A stretch of DNA of 64,000 bases from positions 1-64,000 of the forward strand of contig CAZXFL010000007.1 of assembly GCA_964640385.1 (NCBI GenBank), given 5' to 3'. Source of the stretch: JBBDIK01 sp964640385 (GTDB lineage Bacteria > Actinomycetota > UBA4738 > JBBDHU01). The first letter of the stretch is position 1. Each line of letters opens with the position of its first letter. Position numbers and translations under genes: made by a program. Positions 50,569 through 58,869 of this stretch are shown here, piece by piece. The notes beneath the pieces are model-generated. The model made no database searches. It worked only from the letters and a program-made list of their open reading frames with translations, and was not told where the DNA came from.

Positions 50569-50784
50569 AGCCTACCGGCCGGGTGCCGCCCGAACGGCTC
50601 TCTGCCGTCCGGCGTACAATCACGCTCCGAGAGTCAACCGACAGGGAACCGACGATATGAGGCTTCGTTCATGACCGTGTGTGAGACAGATCCGACCAGC
50701 AGGAGGACCCAGAACGCGCCGGCGACCGCCGGGTAACCCACGCGCGAGCTGAACGACGTCTCGGGGCCCAGGCCCGGAGGCGAC

Positions 50785-51675
50785 ATGGACGACCACGACG
50801 CGCTCGTCGAACGGGCGGCTGCATCAGCGAACATCGTTGCGCTCGTCGGTGGCCTGGACGCAGGCAAGACCACGATCGCGAAGAACATCCTGCGGGTGGC
50901 GGCCGAGGCCGGCCGCATCGGAGCCCTCGTCGATGCGGACGTCGCGCAACCCGCCAGCGGCCCGCCGGCGACGGTGGGGCTGAAGCTCGTTCGCTCGCAG
51001 GCGGACATCGAGCCGGGCGCGCTCTCCCGCCCGGACTCGCTGCACTTCGTCGGGTCGTCCTCGCCGCAGGGACACCTGCTGCAGGTCGTCGCCGGGACCG
51101 GCCGCTTGGTCGCCCGCGCGAAGGCGGCCGGCGCCGACATCGTCGTCGTCGATACCAGCGGCCTCGTCTCCGGCCTGGAGGGTCAGTCGCTCAAGTACCA
51201 CAAGTTCGAGTTGATCCAGCCAGATCTGGTGGTGGGCTTGCAGCGCGGCGGCGAGTTGGAACCGCTCCTGGGTATCGTGCAGCGGTTCTTCGACGCCGAG
51301 GTCGTCTCGCTTCCCGTCCATCCCTCCGTCGTGCCGACCACGCCCGACCAGCGCGCGGCCGACCGGGTCACGGCGTTCAAGGTGTACTTCTCGGGGGCCT
51401 TGCAGCGCTGGCGCGTCAAGCCGACCGTGTTCATGCCGGCGCTGCCGCCGCTGTTCGATCTGGCGCAGCTCGACCGACTGCTGGTGGGGCTCTCGGACGG
51501 CGCGGGCGCCTACCTCGGTCTCGGGTATCTTGAGTACGCCGCGGACGAGGGGGTCATGCGCCTGGTCTCGCCTGTGGCAGAGGCTCCCCGGGCCCTTAGA
51601 CTAGGATCCGTTCGCCTGGATGAGGGGTTCGACACCAGGCGGGTCGACCTGAACGGTTTGTTCGGAACCACTTGA
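50785..51675 (+). CDS. Clp1/Grc3-like P-loop NTPase (predicted polynucleotide kinase)
   Basis: 296 residues, ATG after GGAGGCGAC. Walker A GGLDAGKTT (22-30), then RIGALVDADVAQPASGPPAT with the Clp1-family DxDxxQ, and Walker B-like IVVVDTSGLVSGLEG. The C-terminal domain lacks a known family signature. Clp1/Nol9/Grc3 proteins phosphorylate RNA 5'-OH ends in eukaryotes and archaea. The bacterial role is unknown. It shares direction with the bS22 gene that follows 19 nt downstream. Confidence 0.75.
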   Translation: MDDHDALVERAAASANIVALVGGLDAGKTTIAKNILRVAAEAGRIGALVDADVAQPASGPPATVGLKLVRSQADIEPGALSRPDSLHFVGSSSPQGHLLQVVAGTGRLVARAKAAGADIVVVDTSGLVSGLEGQSLKYHKFELIQPDLVVGLQRGGELEPLLGIVQRFFDAEVVSLPVHPSVVPTTPDQRAADRVTAFKVYFSGALQRWRVKPTVFMPALPPLFDLAQLDRLLVGLSDGAGAYLGLGYLEYAADEGVMRLVSPVAEAPRALRLGSVRLDEGFDTRRVDLNGLFGTT

Positions 51676-51694
51676 TCGAAGAGGAAGGAAGCGC

Positions 51695-51796
51695 GTGCCG
51701 TCGCTCGTCAAGAAGCGCCGAAAGAAGATGCGCAAGAAGAAGCACAAGAAGCTTCTGAAGAAGACGCGTTGGGCGCGCCGGCAGCAGGGCCGCTAG
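51695..51796 (+). CDS. bS22-like small ribosomal protein (AURKAIP1/COX24 domain)
   Basis: 33 residues, GTG after GAGGAAGGAAGC. The start MPSLVKKRRKKMRKKKHKKL and end LKKTRWARRQQGR match mycobacterial bS22, a tiny basic protein bound to the small ribosomal subunit. Two-thirds of the residues are Lys or Arg. Confidence 0.88.
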   Translation: MPSLVKKRRKKMRKKKHKKLLKKTRWARRQQGR

Positions 51797-51814
51797 GCGC
51801 GCGTGCCGCCGCGG

Positions 51815-52354
51815 TCACGCAGGCCAGTTGCCCGCGGTCGCCGATGACGCGGCGCGCCCCGTGCACGGAGAACCCGCTCCGTACGAAACCTGTGGCTCGT
51901 CTCCGGCGGCCTCGACCTCGGCCTTGATCCAGAAACAGTTCCCCGATCCCGAGAGCGCCGCGGCGGACCACTCGGTCGTCGCCGCGTAGGCGCTGATGTC
52001 CTGCGGATCTTCCGAGTCCCGGATCGACTGCTGATAGGTGAACCTGGGAAACTCCTGCGCCATGGTGATGCTGTCGGCCGCAGAGAAGTCGCCCCCGTCC
52101 TCGTAGATCTTGGCTGCTGCCCCGAGCGCCTCCTCGAGGTTGTCCTTGGTCTGGCGATCCTGTTCGGCGTCGCTGGGCTCGGGAGCCGCGGTCTCGGTCA
52201 CGCTGACGGCCGGCCGGGGTGAATGGGTCGGCGTCGCCGTTGCGGCATCCACGGCCGCAGGGCTGCGCGACAGGTAGATCGCGATGGCGATGAACAGGCC
52301 GGCGATCACGATGCCGCCGGCGATGATGAGCGGCCCCCGGTCCTGCGGGTTCAT
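51815..52354 (-). CDS. Membrane-anchored exported protein, pilin-like C-terminus
   Basis: 179 residues: N-terminal helix (LIIAGGIVIAGLFIAIAIYL), a Thr/Pro-rich linker, and an extracellular domain with two cysteines (GSGNCFWIKAE and AGSPCTG). The single helix followed by a disulfide-like domain resembles type IV pilin-like proteins, but there is no prepilin peptidase motif at the expected place. A 54-residue membrane protein gene lies 28 nt upstream. Confidence 0.55.
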   Translation of the reverse strand: MNPQDRGPLIIAGGIVIAGLFIAIAIYLSRSPAAVDAATATPTHSPRPAVSVTETAAPEPSDAEQDRQTKDNLEEALGAAAKIYEDGGDFSAADSITMAQEFPRFTYQQSIRDSEDPQDISAYAATTEWSAAALSGSGNCFWIKAEVEAAGDEPQVSYGAGSPCTGRAASSATAGNWPA

Positions 52355-52382
52355 GACGTGGCCTTCGGCGGGATCGGCTGGA

Positions 52383-52547
52383 TCATTCGCAGGCCAGGGT
52401 CGTGCCCGGCGAGGGGACGGCGGTCGGGTTGGCTATCGGCCCGGGACAGGTCGGGTGTCCGGCCGAGCCCAGGGAGAGCTGCACGAGCGCGACGATCGCG
52501 ATGGCCGCGAGCAAGACGATGAGCATGATCAGGGTGCCTCGACGCAC
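52383..52547 (-). CDS. 54-residue single-helix membrane protein
   Basis: GTG at 52545-52547; TAGCCT 6 nt before it fits the leaderless promoter pattern. MRRGTLIMLIVLLAAIAIVA and further to QLSLGS form one membrane helix, followed by a Pro-rich segment with two cysteines (HPTCPGPIANPTAVPSPG, then LACE at the end). No family recognised. It probably forms an operon with the 179-residue gene after it. Confidence 0.6.
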   Translation of the reverse strand: MRRGTLIMLIVLLAAIAIVALVQLSLGSAGHPTCPGPIANPTAVPSPGTTLACE

Positions 52548-52559
52548 GGCGGGAGGCTA
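52548..52559 (-). promoter_or_regulatory. Leaderless -10 element (TAGCCT)
   Basis: TAGCCT on the minus strand (52554-52559), 6 nt before the GTG of the 54-residue protein. Confidence 0.45.
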
Positions 52560-52570
52560 CCAAACGCTCT

Positions 52571-53353
52571 TCAGACCAGCGCCGGGAGGCGGCGTTCGCA
52601 GGAGCGGCGGTTGGCGACGAGGACCTCGTGGAGAGCGGAGGGATCGGCGAGCCAGCGGCGAAGGTCGAGTTCCAGGGAGATGCTGCCGGTGAAGCGCTGA
52701 TCGGCGAGCGCCTCGAGGAACTCCGGGATCGGCAGGACGCCTTCGTCGACCGGCAGGTGCGAGTCCCAGCCACGGCCACGGTTGTTGGACAGGTGGATGT
52801 GGCGAAGGCGTTCGCTGTGGTGGGTGGCGACGTCGATCAGATCGAGTCCGGATACGGCCGCGTGGCTCGTGTCGAGCGTGAGGTCCGGGTAGCGGGCCAG
52901 TTCGTCCATGCGGTGATGACCGTGGAACGCGAACCCCAGCGGGAACATGTTCTCCACGGCGACGGTGACATCGCGGTCGCGGGTGACGCGGGGGAGTTCG
53001 TCGTCGATCCAGCGGCGGTAGTGGCCCTGCCAGCGGTACGGGGGATGGGCGACGACGATCGGAGCGCCGACGGCCTCGGCCAGTTCGACCGACCGCTCCA
53101 CCTTGCCGATGGGATCGGTGCCGAAGACGCGGCGCGTGAAGACGAGGAACGGCGCGTGGACGGCGGCGATGCGCAGGTCGTAGGCGGTGGCAAGGTCGCG
53201 GAGCCGCTCGGCGTCCTGCGTGTCGGGATCCTTGGTGACCATGACCTCGATGCCTTCGAAGCCGGCGCGGGCCGCGGCCTCCATGGCCTCGCGGACGGGC
53301 CGGCGGAAGAAAGGGGCCGTGGAGAACAGGAGGGTCGGGGCGGGAAAGTCCAT
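52571..53353 (-). CDS. Sugar phosphate isomerase/epimerase-like TIM-barrel protein
   Basis: 260 residues of the AP endonuclease 2/xylose isomerase-like barrel. Metal-site residues are in VAVENMFPLG (Glu), LTLDTSHAAV (Asp, His), RHIHLSNNRGRGWDSHLPVDEG and ISLELDL (Glu). Substrates are sugars, inositols or hydroxypyruvate-like molecules. The precise reaction is not predictable. Confidence 0.75.
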   Translation of the reverse strand: MDFPAPTLLFSTAPFFRRPVREAMEAAARAGFEGIEVMVTKDPDTQDAERLRDLATAYDLRIAAVHAPFLVFTRRVFGTDPIGKVERSVELAEAVGAPIVVAHPPYRWQGHYRRWIDDELPRVTRDRDVTVAVENMFPLGFAFHGHHRMDELARYPDLTLDTSHAAVSGLDLIDVATHHSERLRHIHLSNNRGRGWDSHLPVDEGVLPIPEFLEALADQRFTGSISLELDLRRWLADPSALHEVLVANRRSCERRLPALV

Positions 53354-53432
53354 AGCTGCGAGGGGGATGCTACACCCCAGCTATGCTCCGGGCGATGAAC
53401 GGCACGGAATCTCAACGTCGCGGGGCGAAGGC

Positions 53433-54167
53433 GTGATCGGGATCTTCCCGCTCGCAGCCGCCGTCGTAGCCGGGGTGTTCTGTGCGGCGCTGATCAGGCA
53501 GTACGCGGCGCGCCGGCGCGCCCATCAGCTGCTGTGGGCCATCGCGATGGCGATGTACGCGGTGGCCTCGTCGGCGCTTTTCGCGGGAGCGGTGTTCGGG
53601 TGGACCGTCTGGTGGTTCGCTGCGTACTGGCTCTTCGGCGCCGTTCTGACGGTGCCCTTCCTCGCAGGGGGAGAACTGCTTCTCCTGTTTCGCGGCTGGC
53701 CGGCGGTCGTCATGAGCACGTTGTTCCTCGGGTTCCTCAGTGCGATCGGGCTCGTGGTCATCTTCGGATGGATGGCATGGTTCACCTCGCAGTTCGGTGG
53801 TCCTGGCTTTCCCCGGCATATCAACGTCGATCTTCCTCCTGGAGCCGTTGTCTTCTTCTCACGCGAGTCCGTGCTCGTGTTGGCGCGCGTCTCCTCGTAC
53901 TCCGCGTACGCGTTCTTGCTGTTCGGCACGCTGTGGTCGGCGTGGAAGATGCGTGGGGCACCGGAGTTACGCGACCGCTTCTGGGGAACGCTGTTGATCG
54001 CCCTCGGCGCTACCATCGTCGCCGGCGGGTCGGCGTTCGCCGCCGCGGGCATCCTCATCGGGTTCTCGCTGACCCTGCTTGCGGGGATCACCGGGATGTT
54101 CCTTGGGTTCTTGAAGGCGTCGGGGCCCATTCCGGCAGCGGCGGCGCACGCGGAACAGACTGCCTAG
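53433..54167 (+). CDS. Seven-helix membrane protein of unknown function
   Basis: 244 residues from a GTG. Seven helices alternate evenly, from IGIFPLAAAVVAGVFCAALI through LLWAIAMAMYAVASSALFAG to the C-terminal GSAFAAAGILIGFSLTLLAG. A loop (WFTSQFGGPGFPRHINVDLP) is conserved-looking. No family recognised. The stop overlaps the end of the convergent anti-sigma gene by 4 nt. Confidence 0.6.
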   Translation: MIGIFPLAAAVVAGVFCAALIRQYAARRRAHQLLWAIAMAMYAVASSALFAGAVFGWTVWWFAAYWLFGAVLTVPFLAGGELLLLFRGWPAVVMSTLFLGFLSAIGLVVIFGWMAWFTSQFGGPGFPRHINVDLPPGAVVFFSRESVLVLARVSSYSAYAFLLFGTLWSAWKMRGAPELRDRFWGTLLIALGATIVAGGSAFAAAGILIGFSLTLLAGITGMFLGFLKASGPIPAAAAHAEQTA

Positions 54168-54895
54168 CTTGCGTAGACGTTCCCGCTCCAGCGGACGGTG
54201 CCGCCGGGTACGAAGGTCGACGAAGCGCCCCCGGGCTCCTCGGTGATAACGACCTCGTCGTAGGTCGACAGATCGATGTTCGACTCGATCATCACGACGC
54301 CTTCGGAGGGCTCGAAGTCCGCCAGGTACGTGGACTCACCCGCGTCGATCAGCCAGACGCGATACACGTGGCCCTCGGCCGGATCCGGAACATTCACCCC
54401 GACGAATCGCGTGGCCGGGTAGCCCGGGAGGTAGGAGATCAGCATGGTCGGTTCGTGCTGGGGGTTCTCGAGCGAGACCATCCGCCGGCCGTCGTCGCCG
54501 GTCATGTCGGCGAGCATGCTGGCGAGCTGCTGCTTGTCGCCGGACTCGTCGGAGATGCGGCCGTTCAGCAGTACGTTCCAGCCGGCGAGCGCGAAGATCG
54601 CGACGATGGACGCGGCGACGGCCAGGAGCGCGAGCTTGCGCCCGCGGCCGACCGGCTTCTCTCCCATCGAGCGGCGGATCTGCGGCCAAAGAAGGTCGGA
54701 GGGATCGATGGGGTCGGCCGCCAACGCCAGGTCACCGGTGAGCGCTTGGAAGTCGGCGAGCGTTTCCTTGCACACGGCGCAGTCTGGGACGTGCTCGGTG
54801 AGGAGGCGGTCGGCCTCGCGCGCGTCGTCGCCCTCGAGGCCCTGCAGGACGTAGCCCGCGAGCAACTCCTCGATGCGATCGTGGTCTTGGATCAT
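54164..54895 (-). CDS. Anti-sigma factor, RskA-like
   Basis: 243 residues. An N-terminal zinc-binding anti-sigma motif (ZAS, H35-x3-C39-x2-C42 in TEHVPDCAVCKE) is followed by one membrane helix (LALLAVAASIVAIFALAGW) and an extracytoplasmic RskA-type domain ending WSGNVYAS. It binds the ECF sigma factor encoded just upstream (4-nt ATGA overlap) and releases it on a redox or envelope signal. Confidence 0.85.
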   Translation of the reverse strand: MIQDHDRIEELLAGYVLQGLEGDDAREADRLLTEHVPDCAVCKETLADFQALTGDLALAADPIDPSDLLWPQIRRSMGEKPVGRGRKLALLAVAASIVAIFALAGWNVLLNGRISDESGDKQQLASMLADMTGDDGRRMVSLENPQHEPTMLISYLPGYPATRFVGVNVPDPAEGHVYRVWLIDAGESTYLADFEPSEGVVMIESNIDLSTYDEVVITEEPGGASSTFVPGGTVRWSGNVYAS

Positions 54896-55461
54896 GCTTC
54901 CACCTGTTGCAGCGTTCGCCGGAGCTTGCGCATCGCCGCCAGGGTCCGTGTCTTCACCGTTCCCAAGGGGATACCGAGCTCCTCTGCGATCTGGACCTGT
55001 GTCTTGCTGCCGAAATATGCCATCTCCAGCACCGTGCGCTGGTCGTCGGGGAGCGTCACGAGCGCCTCTCGGACCTCCTTGCTCCTCTGGTCGAGGAAGG
55101 CTCCCTCGACCACGTCCTCCGCTACATCTTCGCCCTGACGAGGCTCAAGGTTCGATGCCCGCAGGTTGCGCTGACGCAGGCGTTCCTCCCTGCGGACGGC
55201 GTCCACGGCCCGGTGGTGGGTCAGGCTCAGCAGGAACGTCCGCAGCCTGCCCCTGGCCGGGTCGTAGGCCTCCGGGGCCCGCCAGAGGGCCATGAAGGCG
55301 TCGTGGACGATCTCCTGAGCGATCCCGTCATGTCCGGCGACCCGAAAGGCGATGCCGTAGGCAGGCCGGGAGTAGATCTTGTACAGCTCCTCGAAGGCTC
55401 CGGCGTCCCCGCCTTTCAGGCGCCGGTGCAGTTCCAGATCGCGGCCATCGTCCTCCTGCAC
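54892..55461 (-). CDS. ECF RNA polymerase sigma factor, SigK-like
   Basis: 189 residues, GTG start. Region 2: AFEELYKIYSRPAYGIAFRV and EIVHDAFMALWRAPEAYDP, then RTFLLSLTHHRAVDAVRREE. Region 4: LVTLPDDQRTVLEMAYFGSK and QVQIAEELGIPLGTVKTRTL, the helix-turn-helix. Pairs with RskA-like anti-sigma factors. Confidence 0.92.
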   Translation of the reverse strand: MQEDDGRDLELHRRLKGGDAGAFEELYKIYSRPAYGIAFRVAGHDGIAQEIVHDAFMALWRAPEAYDPARGRLRTFLLSLTHHRAVDAVRREERLRQRNLRASNLEPRQGEDVAEDVVEGAFLDQRSKEVREALVTLPDDQRTVLEMAYFGSKTQVQIAEELGIPLGTVKTRTLAAMRKLRRTLQQVEA

Positions 55462-55529
55462 GCGCTCAGTTCTACAGGACAGGGGGGTCCGTGGTCACGT
55501 CCGGCCTTCTCGACGTCATACTGGGCGGC

Positions 55530-55781
55530 ATGACTGAGCAGGCGCGCGTGACCATGTACTCGAGGCCGCGGTGCGGGCTCTGTGACGAGGGCAGGGAGGT
55601 CATCCTTGCCCAGCGGGCACGAACCGCGTTCGCCTACGACGAGATCTCGATCGAGGGGGACGATGATCTGGAGCGTGAGTACGGCATCCGGATCCCCGTG
55701 GTGCTGATCGACGGCGAGGAGCTGTTCGAGTACCACGTCGATCCGCGACTGTTCGCCATGGCGGTCGGAGAGCGTGCCTGA
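55530..55781 (+). CDS. Glutaredoxin-like protein (DUF836)
   Basis: 83 residues from the ATG at 55530. The redox motif CGLC in TMYSRPRCGLCDEGREV and the fold ending GIRIPVVLIDGEELFEYHVD (cis-Pro after Ile) match the DUF836 glutaredoxin-like family. It may use mycothiol as reductant in this organism. Confidence 0.85.
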   Translation: MTEQARVTMYSRPRCGLCDEGREVILAQRARTAFAYDEISIEGDDDLEREYGIRIPVVLIDGEELFEYHVDPRLFAMAVGERA

Positions 55782-55800
55782 ACGCAGGTACCTTGTGCGG

Positions 55801-55830
55801 TTGTGAACGTTTTCACATATGCGCTAACCT
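55801..55830 (+). promoter_or_regulatory. Rex operator and rex promoter
   Basis: TGTGAACGTTTTCACA (55802-55817) is an inverted repeat that fits the actinobacterial Rex operator. It overlaps a -35-like TTGTGA and lies upstream of a TAACCT -10 (55825-55830), 55 nt before the rex ATG. Autoregulation by the NADH/NAD+ ratio is expected, as in Streptomyces. Confidence 0.85.
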
Positions 55831-55871
55831 CGGGTGGACCTCGCGGCCCCCGACCAAGCCGTGCCGGATCG

Positions 55872-56549
55872 ATGAGCAAGCGACCTATCCCCGAAGCCAC
55901 CGTCGGACGCCTCCCCGTCTACCTTCGCGCCTTGGTCGAGATGGCCGAGGAGGGAGAGAGCGTCGTCTCTTCGGAGACCCTCGCGGACGCGTCCGGTGTG
56001 AACTCGGCCAAGGTCCGCAAGGACCTGTCGCATCTAGGTTCGTACGGAACGCGCGGGGTCGGCTACGACGTGGCCTACCTGATCCATCAGATCCGGCGCG
56101 AACTGGGCCTGACCCAGCACTGGCCGGTGCTGATCGCCGGCGTCGGGAACCTCGGCCACGCGCTCGCCAACTACAATGGGTTCGGCGAGCGTGGGTTCGA
56201 GGTGGTCGCGCTGGTCGATGCGGATCCGAAGAAGGTGGGGGAGCAGGTGAACGGCCTGCCGATCGAGGCCGTGGCGGACATACCGCGGATCGCCCGTGAG
56301 CATCACGTGGCGATCGGGATGGTCTGCACTCCGGGACAGGTGGCACAGGAGGTCGCCGACCGCATGGTCGAGGCCGGCATCCAGTCGATCCTGAACTTCG
56401 CTCCCGCGGTGATCACCGTTCCGGAAGACGTGTCCCTGCGCAAGGTCGACCTGTCTATCGAGCTGCAGATCCTCGCCTTCTACGAGCAGCGCAAGGCCGC
56501 GCTGGACGACGTGAAGCAGGGTCGCGCCAAGACCCTGGCGGAGGTCTGA
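55872..56549 (+). CDS. rex: Redox-sensing transcriptional repressor Rex
   Basis: 225 residues from the ATG at 55872. N-terminal winged helix (SSETLADASGVNSAKVRKDL, SHLGSYGTRGVGYDV), Rossmann NAD(H) site GVGNLGHAL (90-98), and the C-terminal domain-swapped helix (DLSIELQILAFYEQRK). Rex represses respiratory and fermentative genes when NADH is low relative to NAD+ and releases DNA when NADH rises. Eight nt from hemA, as in the actinobacterial rex-hem operon. Confidence 0.95.
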   Translation: MSKRPIPEATVGRLPVYLRALVEMAEEGESVVSSETLADASGVNSAKVRKDLSHLGSYGTRGVGYDVAYLIHQIRRELGLTQHWPVLIAGVGNLGHALANYNGFGERGFEVVALVDADPKKVGEQVNGLPIEAVADIPRIAREHHVAIGMVCTPGQVAQEVADRMVEAGIQSILNFAPAVITVPEDVSLRKVDLSIELQILAFYEQRKAALDDVKQGRAKTLAEV

Positions 56550-56556
56550 GCGCGGC

Positions 56557-57825
56557 ATGGCGATCCTGTCCCTCGGCATCTCCTACCGTTCCGCCCCGGT
56601 CGAGCTGCTCGAACAGCTCGCCTTCCCGGAGGAGGATCTGCAGAAGGCCTACGACCACCTCACTCGGCTGCCCTCCGTCGAAGGCGGGGTCATCCTGTCG
56701 ACCTGCAACCGTGTCGAGATCGTCGCGGACGTAGAGGGCTACCACGCGGGTTTCCAAGAGCTGAAGGGGTTCCTGGCGGAATCACGCGAGGTGTCGCCGG
56801 AGGTGTTCGCCGCGCCGCTGTACTCGCACTACGAGGATCAGGCCGCCGAGCACCTCTTCGACGTCTCGGCGGGGATCGATTCGATGGTCGCCGGCGAGCC
56901 GCAGATCTTGAGCCAGGTCCGGGCGGCGATCCGCGACGCGAAGGCCGAAGGCGCGGCGGGCCCGCTGCTCGACTCGCTGTTCCGTCACGCGGTTCGGGCC
57001 GGACGGCGTGCGCGGGCCGAGACCGGGATCTCCGCGGCGTCCGACGCGTTCATCGAGGCGGGCCTCGCGCTGGCGGAGCGGACGTTGGGCGACCTAGCGG
57101 AGATCGAGCTGCTGGTGCTGGGTGCGGGGCAGATGGCGACCCTTGCGGCGCAGGCGCTCCAGGAGCGCGGTGTCGCGCGCGTGAAGGTGCTCAACCGGAG
57201 TCTCGAGCATGCGCAGGCGCTGGCCCGGCGGACGGGCGGGAGTGCCGAGCAGCTCGCGCATCTGCCCGAAGCTCTGGTGCGGGCCGACCTGGTCGTCTGT
57301 TCGACCGGCGCCACCGGCACGATCGTCGACGTCGCGGTCACGCAGGCCGCGATCGCCGAACGCGGGGGCCGGCCACTGTTCTTCCTGGACCTCGCGGTTC
57401 CGCGCGATGTCGAAGCCGGGGTCGCGGACCTCCCCGGCGTCGAAGTCGCGAACGTCGATGACCTCGGTCGGTCGGTCGGCGGCGGGGATGAGGGGGAGAT
57501 CGCCAAGGCGCGCTCCGTCATCGCCGACGAGGTCGCGAACTTCGCCGCGTGGCGCCGGAATGCGGCCCTCGCGCCGCTGATCAAGGCGCTTCATGACCGG
57601 GGCGAGCAGATCCGGCTCGCCGAGCTGCGGCGGGCGTCGGGCAAGCTCCGGGATCTGTCGCCCGAGCAGCTCGAAACGGTCGAAGCGGCCCTCCGCGGCG
57701 CCATCAACAAGCTCCTTCACGAACCGGTGGTGCGCGCCAAGCGGAGCGAGGCTCAGGCGGACGCTCTGCGCGCACTTTTCGGACTGGAGGATGAGCCGAC
57801 CCCCCGTTCGGACCAGGAGCCGTAG
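56557..57825 (+). CDS. hemA: Glutamyl-tRNA reductase
   Basis: 422 residues. The catalytic Cys50 sits in ILSTCNRVEIV. The GISYRSAPVELLEQLAF start, the VAGEPQILSQVRAAIRDA segment, the NADPH site LVLGAGQMATLAAQALQ, and the C-terminal dimerisation helix with HEPVVRAKR are intact. It reduces glutamyl-tRNA to glutamate-1-semialdehyde, the first step of heme synthesis, used by HemL at 58870. Likely in one operon with rex. Confidence 0.95.
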   Translation: MAILSLGISYRSAPVELLEQLAFPEEDLQKAYDHLTRLPSVEGGVILSTCNRVEIVADVEGYHAGFQELKGFLAESREVSPEVFAAPLYSHYEDQAAEHLFDVSAGIDSMVAGEPQILSQVRAAIRDAKAEGAAGPLLDSLFRHAVRAGRRARAETGISAASDAFIEAGLALAERTLGDLAEIELLVLGAGQMATLAAQALQERGVARVKVLNRSLEHAQALARRTGGSAEQLAHLPEALVRADLVVCSTGATGTIVDVAVTQAAIAERGGRPLFFLDLAVPRDVEAGVADLPGVEVANVDDLGRSVGGGDEGEIAKARSVIADEVANFAAWRRNAALAPLIKALHDRGEQIRLAELRRASGKLRDLSPEQLETVEAALRGAINKLLHEPVVRAKRSEAQADALRALFGLEDEPTPRSDQEP

Positions 57826-57888
57826 ACCCCGGAACCGCCCGTTCGTGCTATCGGTCCGGCCTCCCGGGATGCCGACCACTCAAGTGAG

Positions 57889-58812
57889 ATGCGCGCACCG
57901 GTGGTCCTCATCACGCTCGCGACGTCCCTGGCGGTCATCGCCGGGCCGGCGGTGCTGCCCGCGGGGGCGACCGTTCCCGGCGTCAACGGGCTGATCGCCT
58001 TCGACCGACAGTTCGACCTGGGGAACTACGAGATCTACCTGGTGGACCCGGTGACCGGCGACCAGACACGGCTCACCGACAACGTTGCCGACGACTTCGG
58101 GGCGGCATGGTCCCCGGACGGAACGCGCATCGCGTTCTCCCGGGACGTCGGGGCCGGCAACTACGAGATCTTCGTGATGGATGCCGACGGAACCAACCAG
58201 GACCGCTTGACGCGCTCGCGGGGTTTGGACTCGCGGCCCACCTGGGCGCCCGATGGGTCCCGCCTGGTGTTCCAGCGGCAGAGCGGCAAGGACGTGGAGC
58301 TAGTCGTGATGAACTCGGACGGCTCGGGGAAGGTGAAGTTCCTCACCGACAACAAGGTGGATGACGACGCGCCCGACTGGTCGCCCGACGGAACGCAGAT
58401 CGTCTTCTCCAGCAGCCGCACGGGCCGGCGGGACCTGTACCTGCTGAAGCTCGATACCGGCAAGGCCAAGCAGCTCACGAGCGGCAAGCGGCCGGACACC
58501 TCACCGTCGTGGTCGCCGGACGGCACCTCGGTCGTCTTCGAGGGGTTCGGTGCCGGGGACTGGGAGCTGTACACGAGAAACCTGGTGACCGTCACCGAGA
58601 CCAAGCTGACCGAGAACAACAAGGACGATGTTCAGGCGGTGTGGTCGCCGGACGGGTCGAAGATCGCGTTCGCCAGCGACAAGGGTGGTGGCGACTTCGA
58701 GATCATGACCATGGCCGCGGACGGGTCCGGTCTGATCCCGGTGCTGGACAACGGACGCACGGACGAGTTGCCCGACTGGCAGCCGCTCCTACCGGCGCTA
58801 CCCGCACCGTAG
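57889..58812 (+). CDS. Secreted TolB-like beta-propeller protein
   Basis: 307 residues: signal peptide (VVLITLATSLAVIAGPAVLPAGA), then WD40-like/PD40 repeats in each of which AWSPDGTRIAFSRD-type strands recur: WAPDGSRLVFQ, WSPDGTQIVFSS, WSPDGTSVVFEG and WSPDGSKIAFAS (five copies). Such six-bladed propellers bind proteins or sugars; TolB of Gram-negative bacteria is related by fold only. It interrupts the hemA/hemL pair. Confidence 0.88.
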   Translation: MRAPVVLITLATSLAVIAGPAVLPAGATVPGVNGLIAFDRQFDLGNYEIYLVDPVTGDQTRLTDNVADDFGAAWSPDGTRIAFSRDVGAGNYEIFVMDADGTNQDRLTRSRGLDSRPTWAPDGSRLVFQRQSGKDVELVVMNSDGSGKVKFLTDNKVDDDAPDWSPDGTQIVFSSSRTGRRDLYLLKLDTGKAKQLTSGKRPDTSPSWSPDGTSVVFEGFGAGDWELYTRNLVTVTETKLTENNKDDVQAVWSPDGSKIAFASDKGGGDFEIMTMAADGSGLIPVLDNGRTDELPDWQPLLPALPAP

Positions 58813-58855
58813 CCGCCCGCACTGTAGGTCGGCCCACTGGCCGAGTCCCCGCTGC

Positions 58856-58869
58856 TAGGCTCAGCGCTC
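58856..58869 (+). promoter_or_regulatory. Leaderless -10 element (TAGGCT) of hemL
   Basis: TAGGCT (58856-58861), 8 nt before the GTG at 58870, so hemL may have its own promoter. Confidence 0.45.

Noticed and set aside
48476..50623. 715-codon version of hisD
   Set aside because: The extension upstream of 49744 is the wrong frame of the short-chain dehydrogenase gene. HisD proteins begin where called.
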